Source: Gammaproteobacteria bacterium
Lineage (GTDB): Bacteria; Pseudomonadota; Gammaproteobacteria; UBA9214
Assembly: GCA_030632175.1 (NCBI GenBank)
Contig: DAOVVG010000002.1
Location: 1-33,233, forward strand
Reading direction: 5' to 3'
Length of the DNA: 33,233 nucleotides
Shown here: positions 16,317-23,788 of the stretch, piece after piece
How the letters are laid out: each line of letters opens with the position of its first letter
Position numbering within the stretch: position 1 is the first letter of the stretch
The notes under the pieces: model-generated
What the model was told of the DNA's origin: nothing
Seen by the model: the letters and a program-made list of their open reading frames with translations, nothing else
The model's database searches: none
Position numbers and translations under genes: made by a program

Positions 16317-16916
16317 ATGCTAAAACAACTATTCTTGATGCTGGCCGCCGGTATTGCATTGACTGCGGCAACCATTGCATCGGCAGACAGCACACCGACA
16401 GATGCGATTCGCGGTTCCGTCGAAAGCATTCTCACCCTTCTACAGGACAAGGAACTGGACCAGACCACCCGTCGTGGGAAAATACGGAAAGTCATTAATG
16501 CGCGCTTCGATTTTCGCGCCATGTCACAACGCACGCTGGCCACCAACTGGAAAAAGGCCTCCGATGAACAGCAGAAGGAATTTGTTCAGCTGTTTTCCAA
16601 GCTGATCGAGAACACCTACATCGGCCGCGTGGAAGCCTACACCGACGAGAAAGTGGATTACCCGGGAGAAAAGATCAAGGGAAAGAAGGCCGTCGTCGAG
16701 ACACTTATTCTCACTGCCAGCGCCGACATACCGGTCAACTACAAGGTTTACCTGAAGAAAGACAAATGGTGGGTCTATGACGTGATTATCGAGGGCATCA
16801 GCCTGATCAGCAACTATCGCAGTTCCTACCAGGAAATAGTAAAGAAAGATGGCTTTGACGGCCTGATTGTCAAAATGAAGGCCAAGATCAAGGAACTTGA
16901 AACCCAGCCTGCCTGA
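16317..16916 (+). CDS. mlaC: Periplasmic phospholipid-binding protein MlaC
   Basis: This 199-residue secreted protein of the MlaC/Ttg2D family shuttles phospholipid between MlaD and the MlaA complex. It has a signal peptide (1-23, ending ASA), followed by the family pattern RFDFRAMSQRTLATNWKKAS (residues about 63-82), the FVQLFSKLIENTYIGR helix and DKWWVYDVIIEGISLISNYR near the C-terminus. A CGAGG ribosome-binding site at 16304-16308 precedes the ATG. It is last in its operon and faces mlaF, which ends 65 bases away on the other strand. Confidence 0.95.
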   Translation: MLKQLFLMLAAGIALTAATIASADSTPTDAIRGSVESILTLLQDKELDQTTRRGKIRKVINARFDFRAMSQRTLATNWKKASDEQQKEFVQLFSKLIENTYIGRVEAYTDEKVDYPGEKIKGKKAVVETLILTASADIPVNYKVYLKKDKWWVYDVIIEGISLISNYRSSYQEIVKKDGFDGLIVKMKAKIKELETQPA

Positions 16917-16981
16917 TCACTGCCATTGCAGATAGACCGGCGGCAACCCCGGGCAGCAGTAAAAAAGCCGGGGCAGGTTTC

Positions 16982-17800
16982 CTATATGCGTGACTGTAGA
17001 CGGTCGGCCGTCAGTCGCGCCAGGTATTCTTCCGCGTTGACCGCTTCATCCCTGGGCCGACGGTTCAACATATCCTGAATCGCTTCATTATCACTGTTTT
17101 TAACTTCATCCACCGTTCCGGTCATTAGCACACTGCCCTGCCCAAGCACGGTAATTCTGTCGGCAATCTTGAAGGCACTGTCAAGTTCATGTGTCACCAC
17201 AACGATAGTGACATTCATCGCCTCTTTCAGGCGCAGGATTAACTCGTCAAGCTCCGCCGACACAACCGGGTCCAGCCCGGCAGAAGGTTCATCAAAAAAC
17301 AACAAGGCCGGGTCCATCACAATAGAACGCGCCAGGGCCGCGCGCTTCAGCATGCCGCCGGACAGCTCGGACGGCATCAGGTCCTCGAAACCGGCAAGAT
17401 TAACAACCTCGAGTTTCATCCGGGACATGATATGAATAGTACTGTCATCCAGCCTGGTGTGTTGCCTGAGAGGCAACTCAATATTATCTGCTACTGACAT
17501 CGAACCCAGCAGTGCACCACCCTGGAAAGCGACTCCCATCTTCCTCCGGATCGCATACAGCTCGCGCTTGCTGACCCTGGTTATGTCTTTCCCAAGAATA
17601 TGGATACTGCCAGAGGTTGGTTTGTTAAGACCCAGTAAATTCCGCATCAGCGTGGTTTTACCCGAGCCACTGCCACCCATGATGACCCTGATCTCGCCAG
17701 CCCTGATACCGAGGTTGATGCCATTGAGAATTACGCGCTCACCATAATGCGTAACCAGGTTTTCTACCTCGATAATATTTTCAGCATTTGCTGTGCTCAT
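16982..17800 (-). CDS. mlaF: Mla transporter ATPase MlaF
   Basis: This 272-residue ABC ATPase has Walker A GGSGSGKT (42-49), the LSGGMLKRAALAR signature, Walker B LLFFDEPSAGLD, and a switch histidine in VVVTHEL. FQGGALLGSMSVADN after the Q-loop and the MLKR signature variant are characteristic of MlaF-type ATPases paired with MlaE permeases. In E. coli, MlaF contacts the STAS protein MlaB. Here the gene is not with mlaE but convergent to mlaC and downstream of mazG (94 bases). The last 25 residues extend past the ABC fold, as in MlaF. That it pairs with the mlaE nearby is an inference from family and position. Confidence 0.92.
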   Translation of the reverse strand: MSTANAENIIEVENLVTHYGERVILNGINLGIRAGEIRVIMGGSGSGKTTLMRNLLGLNKPTSGSIHILGKDITRVSKRELYAIRRKMGVAFQGGALLGSMSVADNIELPLRQHTRLDDSTIHIMSRMKLEVVNLAGFEDLMPSELSGGMLKRAALARSIVMDPALLFFDEPSAGLDPVVSAELDELILRLKEAMNVTIVVVTHELDSAFKIADRITVLGQGSVLMTGTVDEVKNSDNEAIQDMLNRRPRDEAVNAEEYLARLTADRLQSRI

Positions 17801-17894
17801 AGCATTTGTCTCTGGTTAATAACGACCGGCAGCGAGATCTTTTTGTACCTGAAGATCGGTTAATACACAAGAAAATGGCGTGAGTGCCACGGGA

Positions 17895-18728
17895 TCATGC
17901 CGTCTCCGTCACATTGACGGATTTATGACCAGCCGCTTCCAGTGCCTTGGCCTCGTCCCAGTACAAATCCAGCGTATCAAGATCTGTTTCTGTCACGGTC
18001 TTGCCTGCCGCCTCACTGAGCTGCTCTACCATCCGGAAACGTCGGGAGAATTTCCGGTTGGCCTGGCGTAACGCTGCCTCGGGATCGGTCCCTGTATGCC
18101 TCACCAGATTAACGGCCGCAAACAGCAGATCGCCGGCTTCATCCATCAACGCCTCGGCGCCCGCATTACTGTGTATTTCTTCCCGCAGCTCATCCAGTTC
18201 CTCTTCGACCTTGTCAGACACGCCGTGAATACTCGGCCAGTCAAAACCAACGCGGGATGCTTTTTTTTGCAGCTTGTCGGCACGCGTGAGTGCCGGTAAC
18301 GCCAGTGGAACTCCCTCGAGGGCACTGCTGCGCTCGCCTTTCTCCCTGTCCTTGTGTATCTCCCATGCAGTTGTCTGTGCTTCAGCAGTCTCGATAATCT
18401 CTTCACCAAACACATGTGGATGCCGCCGTATCATCTTTTCGCAGATCCCGGCTACCACCGCACCAAAATCAAACCAGCCTGCCTCATGTGCCATTTGCGC
18501 GTGATAAACGACCTGAAACAACAGATCGCCAAGTTCCTCTTTAAGCGCGTCCTTATCGCCCTGTTCGATAGCATCAACGACTTCATAAGCCTCTTCCAGG
18601 GTATAGGGTGCGATGGTATGGAAATTCTGCTGCAGATCCCACGGGCAGCCCGCCCCGGGAGTACGCAACTGCGCCATAATTTCCAGCAGGTTTTCAATCG
18701 TTGCCGGTGCAGGATCATCAACTGTCAT
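17895..18728 (-). CDS. mazG: Nucleoside triphosphate pyrophosphohydrolase MazG
   Basis: This 277-residue protein hydrolyses (d)NTPs to monophosphates and PPi. Two MazG domains are visible: CPWDLQQ with TLEEAYEVVDAIE and LKEELGDLLFQVVYHAQ in the first, and VEEELDELREE with DEAGDLLFAAVNLVRH in the second. The frame is open to an ATG at 18737, but the AGGAG overlaps that codon, whereas it lies about 9 bases before the ATG at 18728. I therefore chose the latter. It lies between the rsd-like gene and mlaF on the same strand. In E. coli mazG lies beside relA-mazEF, so this neighbourhood differs. Confidence 0.96.
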   Translation of the reverse strand: MTVDDPAPATIENLLEIMAQLRTPGAGCPWDLQQNFHTIAPYTLEEAYEVVDAIEQGDKDALKEELGDLLFQVVYHAQMAHEAGWFDFGAVVAGICEKMIRRHPHVFGEEIIETAEAQTTAWEIHKDREKGERSSALEGVPLALPALTRADKLQKKASRVGFDWPSIHGVSDKVEEELDELREEIHSNAGAEALMDEAGDLLFAAVNLVRHTGTDPEAALRQANRKFSRRFRMVEQLSEAAGKTVTETDLDTLDLYWDEAKALEAAGHKSVNVTETA

Positions 18729-18828
18729 AAGAAACATCTCCTGTAAACAGGCAGGGTATTCATTAATAGCAGAGATTTTTGCGACAAACGTCCCTGTTCG
18801 CCTGCAGATAGTTCAGAAAATGAAGTGC

Positions 18829-19284
18829 CTAGTGGACACTGGCACCCATGGCCGAGATCACCACATCCTCACACTGGATACGTTCCGCGATGCATTCAGC
18901 CAGGTTAGACAAATCAACCGCGAGGAATTCTACGCTGTTATCCAGCGACATAGCCTCATATTTGTCGTTAAAACGCAATATCTGGTCGGTAGTTTCGACG
19001 ATCTTCGGATAAAGCTCATCGGCAATACTCAACACTGAAGCCCGCCGCTCGCGATTGTCGGCAAGGTAGCGATACAACTGAAAATGAGCACTGGCGGTAT
19101 AGTCGATCAGCGTTTCGCAGAACGACCGCAAGGCCTTTTCAATGGAAGGTTCAGGGGTAAACGGCTGTCGGCCGGCAAGTTCGGTCAATAGTGACAAGGT
19201 AGCGGTTCGAGATGTCACAAGCGCATCGAGTTTTTCACGTGATTTTTGGCGGCGATCCACACCACCCGGAATATCTGATCCCAT
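18829..19284 (-). CDS. rsd: Rsd/AlgQ-family anti-sigma-70 regulator
   Basis: This 151-residue all-helical protein matches the Rsd/AlgQ family: FCETLIDYTASAHFQLYRYL near the middle corresponds to the FCxxLxDYxSAGHFxxY core, and a C-terminal LAECIAERIQCEDVVI segment matches the ALEARFxxEDxLI helix. In E. coli, Rsd binds region 4 of RpoD and favours alternative sigma factors. AlgQ in Pseudomonas influences alginate and virulence genes. The frame is open nine codons upstream, but the ATG at 19284 has AGGAG six bases before it. The gene is divergent from iscR and upstream of mazG. The family call is by eye. Confidence 0.75.
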   Translation of the reverse strand: MGSDIPGGVDRRQKSREKLDALVTSRTATLSLLTELAGRQPFTPEPSIEKALRSFCETLIDYTASAHFQLYRYLADNRERRASVLSIADELYPKIVETTDQILRFNDKYEAMSLDNSVEFLAVDLSNLAECIAERIQCEDVVISAMGASVH

Positions 19285-19599
19285 CTTATGCTCCTGGCTG
19301 ATAAGTTTCACAATTGCTGCGGGTCTGAAGCCGAAAAATACCGGTATGACCAGTCATCCCCGGCCCATTGTAGCAAACACCCATCCAATGTCTTCTCCCG
19401 TTGCTGCCTGCCATGGAGCAAGCCAATGTTATTTCATCACTTTTAACCCCGGCACAGCCACACCTCAAAAAAACCCATGGCTGGCACCCCACACGGACAG
19501 GTACAACGCATCCAGCATACCCACATCAGGATAGATCCTTCATAACTATTTGTATTATTTATATAATTGTCATCTATAGTCAAGATTCCACACCGCATA
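19285..19599. other. Intergenic region between the rsd-like gene and the isc promoter
   Basis: No convincing gene is present. The short open frames here lack ribosome-binding sites and recognisable sequence. The half nearer iscR becomes AT-rich from about 19540, as expected for promoter DNA. A promoter for the rsd-like gene should lie here, but I could not identify a convincing pair of hexamers. Confidence 0.6.
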
Positions 19600-19633
19600 A
19601 TTCTTGACTAAAAGACTCAACTATTACTATAGT
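19600..19633 (+). promoter_or_regulatory. isc promoter with IscR type-1-like operator
   Basis: Bases 19600-19624 fit the 25-base IscR type-1 consensus ATASYYGACT...AGTCRRSTAT with three mismatches. The operator contains a -35 TTGACT (19604-19609), and a -10 TATAGT follows at 19628-19633 after 18 bases. An IscR bound here would cover the -35, the arrangement of the E. coli iscR promoter. The leader to iscR is then about 110 bases. A weaker, inverted match around 19562-19586 was not called. Confidence 0.68.
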
Positions 19634-19749
19634 ATACGCATTGAGCCAATCTGGAATCATTACAGATTACTGGCAAACGCAGGTGTTGAAAGAAATATGG
19701 ATCAACACAAGCGCTATACTATACGCAGCACCCTATTATCGAGGTTAAC

Positions 19750-20193
19750 ATGAAGTTATCAACAAAAGGTCGTCATGCCGTCACGGCAATGATTGAGTTG
19801 GCGCTACAGCATAAGTCGGGACCGGTGACACTGGCAGATATTTCAGCCCAGCAGTCCATCTCGATCTCATACCTGGAGCAACTGTTCGCACGTTTACGCC
19901 AGCACGGTCTGGTAACCGGTATGCGGGGCCCTGGCGGTGGTTATTGCCTGGCGCGTCCGTCATCCGAAATCACCATAGCCAACATTCTGGCGACCGTTGA
20001 TGATGTCAGCCGCCGCGAAGAATTGCCGCATACCCAGGGCGAAGTTCCAGCCGGCGCACAAATGTGGCTGCACCTGAGCAACCGCATTTATGACTACCTC
20101 AACAGCATTACACTGGAAGAAGCAGTGACATCCGCCAGCAGTGACACACAAGCCCCGATGTTTGACTCGGGTTTCAGTCAAACGGCAGCATAG
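19750..20193 (+). CDS. iscR: IscR-like Rrf2-family regulator lacking the Fe-S cysteines
   Basis: This 147-residue winged-helix protein aligns with IscR from the start (MKLSTKGRHAVTAM), through the recognition helix ISYLEQLFARLR with Glu43 kept, to the wing RGPGGGY. The segment that in E. coli holds Cys92, Cys98, Cys104 and His107 (here about residues 85-108) contains no cysteine. The only cysteine is Cys66 in the wing. It should therefore not bind the usual [2Fe-2S] cluster and may be locked in an apo-like state. GAGG six bases upstream supports the start. It precedes iscU by 42 bases. It may be a diverged IscR or an Rrf2 paralogue; the operator and the iscU neighbour favour the former. Confidence 0.88.
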   Translation: MKLSTKGRHAVTAMIELALQHKSGPVTLADISAQQSISISYLEQLFARLRQHGLVTGMRGPGGGYCLARPSSEITIANILATVDDVSRREELPHTQGEVPAGAQMWLHLSNRIYDYLNSITLEEAVTSASSDTQAPMFDSGFSQTAA

Positions 20194-20235
20194 CAAATTT
20201 GAACGATAGCAAACCCCGATTGGAGGATTTGGATA

Positions 20236-20640
20236 ATGGCTTATAGCGACAAAGTACTGGATCACTACGAAAACCCGCGCAACGTCGGTTCCTTTGACAA
20301 GGAAGACAAGCAGGTGGGTACCGGTATGGTCGGTGCGCCGGCATGTGGTGATGTCATGCGACTGCAGATCAAGGTAGGTGATGACGGCATCATTGAGGAT
20401 GCAAAATTCAAGACCTACGGCTGCGGTTCAGCTATAGCTTCAAGCTCCCTGTTAACAGAATGGGTCAAGGGCAAATCACTTAATGAAGCGAAGCAGATTA
20501 AAAACACCGATATCGCAGAGGAGCTTGCATTACCCCCTGTGAAGGTACATTGCTCCGTGCTGGCTGAAGATGCCATCAAGGCTGCAATCGCAGACTACCA
20601 GGGCCACTCCGCAACAGCAGAGCAGGTAGCTGAAGCCTGA
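20236..20640 (+). CDS. iscU: Fe-S cluster scaffold protein IscU
   Basis: This 134-residue scaffold assembles [2Fe-2S] clusters from cysteine-desulfurase sulfur. The three ligand cysteines are present: Cys37 in GAPACGD, Cys63 in YGCGSAIASSS and Cys106 in KVHC, along with Asp39 and His105. The HscA-recognition motif LPPVK is intact (99-103), although no hscA or hscB gene is in the window. It closely resembles E. coli IscU. GGAGG at about 20222 is the ribosome-binding site. A strong terminator follows at once, so the iscA-hscBA-fdx genes usually found after it are not in this operon, and iscS is missing upstream. Confidence 0.97.
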   Translation: MAYSDKVLDHYENPRNVGSFDKEDKQVGTGMVGAPACGDVMRLQIKVGDDGIIEDAKFKTYGCGSAIASSSLLTEWVKGKSLNEAKQIKNTDIAEELALPPVKVHCSVLAEDAIKAAIADYQGHSATAEQVAEA

Positions 20641-20673
20641 TACAGCCCTGATACATCAAATCGTTCTACCCTG

Positions 20674-20704
20674 AAAAAGCGGAGCCAGATGGCTCCGCTT
20701 TTTT
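20674..20704. terminator. Bidirectional terminator between iscU and the EAL gene
   Basis: The 8-bp stem GCGGAGCC (20679-20686) and GGCTCCGC (20691-20698) has a 4-base loop, with five As before and six Ts after. It stops iscR-iscU on the plus strand and can also serve the convergent gene ending at 20703. Confidence 0.93.
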
Positions 20705-22832
20705 ATGTCTCGCTCCCGCCAAAATCGAAACCCAGCGCCTCATCGGGTTCCTGCAGAAAATTTCCCTGAATATACTGCACTCCGCTTTGCCAGAGCAGTT
20801 TCAGGCAGGCTGCACTTTCAACAAAACCGGCAATAACCTCTGCATCATGCTCAATGGACTGCTGCACCACTGCTACCAGTTGCAACTGTCGCCCGTGATC
20901 TCCTTCAAGGTCCCGGATCATATCCCCGCCCAGCTTCACATACGTTGCCGGTATATGCTCGTATAACCGGGCAACATCCAGATCGCTATCACAATGCTCA
21001 ATCGAAATGGCGCAATTCAACCGGACAACCTGCCTTGAGAACGCGGCCGCCTGACGAATACCTGCGTTGATACTGGCAACACTCAGCTCGAACACCAGCT
21101 GATTGCCGGCAACGGAATTTCTTTCGAGACAGGCCTTCAGAAAAGGTATAAAACCTGTATCTGCCAGCGTACCGGGAGAAATTTTCACAAAAAAACAGGC
21201 ATTATTACCGCGCTGCCGGAGTGTTTGTACCGCCTGCCCAACAACCCAGCGATCAATCCCCTTCATCAATCCATGATCGTCGGCCAGCGAAACAAAACGT
21301 GACGGTGAAACCAATTCTTTGCTGTCATCCTGAAGCCGCAGCAGTACTTCGTATTTTTCGTCTGCACTGCCACGCAGAGAGGCAATGGGCTGAAAAACCA
21401 GTCTGAAGCGGCTGTTTTCAACCGCATCTTCCAGCAAAGACAACAACTGCTGCTGCTCCTGGTTTTTCTTGTAACTACCAACCGCCTCCAGCACCCGCAC
21501 ATTGACATGACAACTGACATCCAGTCGCGCCTCGTCACACGCCTGGTGCGCAAGAAAATACAGTGGCATACCGCTATCAAGCGTATGGTGAGTCATGGCA
21601 ACACCGACATTGCACCCAATCGTAACTGAGCAGTTCTCCACATCAAAAATGCGTGAAGACAGGGAATGCCCCAGGAAGTCACCCAGCTGGCGGACTTCAT
21701 CATCACTCCTGCCGGTAACCAGGCAGCCAAACGTGTAATCACCTGCCCGGGCCACGAGCTCAGCCGGACCCACAAGCGCTGCCAGTTGACTCGCAAGCAT
21801 CTTCATCAGGTGATTGATTGATTGTGGAGATAACTGCGGATGCTGCTGATGGATATTTTCGGTCTCTATCATCAACAAGGCTGCCACCCGTTGCGGATTG
21901 TTGCCCACCACGATACGGCGTTCAAGCCGCTGCAGGAAAACCTGCTGATTCATTAATTCAGTGACGACATCACAGGTCTGCAGGCGTCTGATGCGATTCC
22001 TGCGGACCCGGGCTGACTCTGCCAGCCGGTCAATCCTGTCTACCAGTTCATCACGACTGATTGACCCCGGGCAGATCGCTTCACTGGCATGATCCGTAGA
22101 GACATCAGTAATACTGGCGTTGTCAGCAACCAGGTAAATGACCGGCAGATCCGCGTATTCGGCAAGCTGGTGAAACATTCGTCCAAGCTGATCCCCGCGA
22201 CAATACGACAGTTCCTGTTCAATCATTAACAGATCCGGCGCATGATTTATTACCGTCAATAATGCCTGGGATACATTCTCGATCTGTTTTACCATCACCC
22301 CCTGCTGTTGCAGTGCGGGAACCTCTTCCGACAGCAATCCCGGCGACTCGCCTATCAGCAGAATCCGATAGCCGTGAGTAACTGCCAGCAGTGCCGGTTC
22401 CAGATGCAACATCAACATTGGAGGTGTCACCGGCTTTAACAGAAAACAGTCGCCACCGGCACGTACCGCGCGCAGCCTTATTTCCTGGTCTGCACGCTCG
22501 GAAAGGAAAATGAGCCTTGGGGGCGCAGCGAGACCGGCCATGAGCCGGCCGACGGCATCAATACAGGTGATTTCAGAATCACCCGGCGACAAATCAACAA
22601 TCAGGGCAGCAGCGCGACCGCCTCCCGCCATCTTCTCGAACCGGGTAATATCGGTAGCCTGATCCACGGACAGGCCAGCCTGTTCCAGCCAGCGGCACTG
22701 TTCATCCGCCACGGGGCCGGCACCCAGATATACAACTGCCTGTTTGCTTGAATCCATGGACTCCATGGTTACCAGTGATCGTGATACTGCTGCCTGCTCT
22801 CCTGCAACACCAGTATAATCAAATAATGACAT
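20703..22832 (-). CDS. Degenerate REC-REC-GGDEF-EAL protein (probable c-di-GMP receptor)
   Basis: This 709-residue soluble protein has two receiver-like domains (about 30-150 and 155-270), a GGDEF-like domain (about 290-450) and an EAL domain (about 475-700). The first receiver keeps LIVDLSPGD, FLSE and LLKPV; the second has Glu in place of the phospho-acceptor. The GGDEF site reads GDYTF and is inactive by motif. The EAL domain keeps EVLLR (495-499) and FELS but has VKIS for VNLS, IEHCDSD for the DDFG loop and KLGGDM for KIDxxF, so phosphodiesterase activity is unlikely. The organisation resembles FimX-type receptors. The start is uncertain because no ribosome-binding site is clear. Confidence 0.85.
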   Translation of the reverse strand: MSLFDYTGVAGEQAAVSRSLVTMESMDSSKQAVVYLGAGPVADEQCRWLEQAGLSVDQATDITRFEKMAGGGRAAALIVDLSPGDSEITCIDAVGRLMAGLAAPPRLIFLSERADQEIRLRAVRAGGDCFLLKPVTPPMLMLHLEPALLAVTHGYRILLIGESPGLLSEEVPALQQQGVMVKQIENVSQALLTVINHAPDLLMIEQELSYCRGDQLGRMFHQLAEYADLPVIYLVADNASITDVSTDHASEAICPGSISRDELVDRIDRLAESARVRRNRIRRLQTCDVVTELMNQQVFLQRLERRIVVGNNPQRVAALLMIETENIHQQHPQLSPQSINHLMKMLASQLAALVGPAELVARAGDYTFGCLVTGRSDDEVRQLGDFLGHSLSSRIFDVENCSVTIGCNVGVAMTHHTLDSGMPLYFLAHQACDEARLDVSCHVNVRVLEAVGSYKKNQEQQQLLSLLEDAVENSRFRLVFQPIASLRGSADEKYEVLLRLQDDSKELVSPSRFVSLADDHGLMKGIDRWVVGQAVQTLRQRGNNACFFVKISPGTLADTGFIPFLKACLERNSVAGNQLVFELSVASINAGIRQAAAFSRQVVRLNCAISIEHCDSDLDVARLYEHIPATYVKLGGDMIRDLEGDHGRQLQLVAVVQQSIEHDAEVIAGFVESAACLKLLWQSGVQYIQGNFLQEPDEALGFDFGGSET

Positions 22833-22944
22833 TCAGCGAACTATCAATCTGAAATCCGGCAGCCACGCCTGCCAGACACCACTTCTCTTCTGAACCAACC
22901 CTGGAGCCACGCTGATATACTGCCCGCCAACAGGAATCATGAGC

Positions 22945-23778
22945 ATGCAAAAAACGATAACCCGACTTTATCCATTACCGGGAGAGCAATGTCCGCTGGA
23001 AGGGCTGTACCTGCAGCATCAGCTACACACCAGGGGGCAGGCAGACCGTCCTTTCGTATACAGTAATTTCATCACATCGCTGGATGGCCGCATTGCAATC
23101 CGGACCAGCGACCATGCCACACACACCGTACCGTCGTCGATAGGTAACCCGCGCGACTGGCGGCTTTACCAGGAACTGGCCGGGCAGGCCGACCTGCTGA
23201 TAACCAGTGGCCGTTTCTACCGGCAAAGCATCATGGGTGAAGCCCAGGATATCCTGCCGGTAGACAACAAACCGGCATTTGCGGATATCAGCGAGTGGCG
23301 CCACAAACAGGGACTGCGGTCACAGCCTGACATCGCCATCATCAGCGGCAGCCTGGATATTCCGTTGCCTGCACTGGAAGGCTACCTCGATCGCAGGATA
23401 CTGGTTATCACCGGCGCTGAAGCTGACCGGGAAAAAGTCAAAGACCTGCAGCACCACGGTATCGAAGTCATCCATGCCGGTAATGGCAAACAGGTTGACG
23501 GCCGCCTGATGATTCCCGAGCTTGCAACACGCGGTTATCGAAGTATCTATGCTATTGCCGGTCCGGCAGTTTTTTACACCTTGTTGAAGGCACGCGTTGT
23601 CGATCGACTCTATCTGACCATCGCGCAGCAACTGCTTGGCGGGGATGTTATTGACACACTGACCAGCGGACCGTTACTTGCGCCCGCACAGGGGATGCAA
23701 CTGGTCCAGCTGTATCATGACGCCCACGCACCCGCCAACGCCGGTCAGCTGCTTGGCTGTTTTGAACCTGCCGGTTAA
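22945..23778 (+). CDS. RibD C-terminal-type (pyrimidine reductase family) protein
   Basis: This 277-residue protein has the dihydrofolate-reductase-like fold of the RibD C-terminal domain: FVYSNFITSLDGRIA (about 37-51), the DWRLYQELAGQADLLITSGRFYR segment, and YAIAGPAVFYTLLKARVVDRLYLT near the end. The family reduces the ribosyl side chain of a riboflavin precursor with NADPH. No deaminase domain is attached, so it may be a stand-alone reductase or act on another substrate. An ATG two codons upstream (22939) is also open; AGGA at 22932 is 9 bases from 22945 but only 3 from 22939. It is divergent from the EAL gene. Confidence 0.82.
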   Translation: MQKTITRLYPLPGEQCPLEGLYLQHQLHTRGQADRPFVYSNFITSLDGRIAIRTSDHATHTVPSSIGNPRDWRLYQELAGQADLLITSGRFYRQSIMGEAQDILPVDNKPAFADISEWRHKQGLRSQPDIAIISGSLDIPLPALEGYLDRRILVITGAEADREKVKDLQHHGIEVIHAGNGKQVDGRLMIPELATRGYRSIYAIAGPAVFYTLLKARVVDRLYLTIAQQLLGGDVIDTLTSGPLLAPAQGMQLVQLYHDAHAPANAGQLLGCFEPAG

Positions 23779-23788
23779 CCGGCAAACC

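Noticed and set aside
16917..16981. CCCCGG...CCGGGG inverted repeat between mlaC and mlaF as a terminator
   Set aside because: The stem is short, the loop is long, and no T-run follows on either strand.
19562..19586. Second, inverted IscR type-1-like site upstream of the called one
   Set aside because: About seven mismatches to the 25-base consensus; too weak in AT-rich DNA to call.
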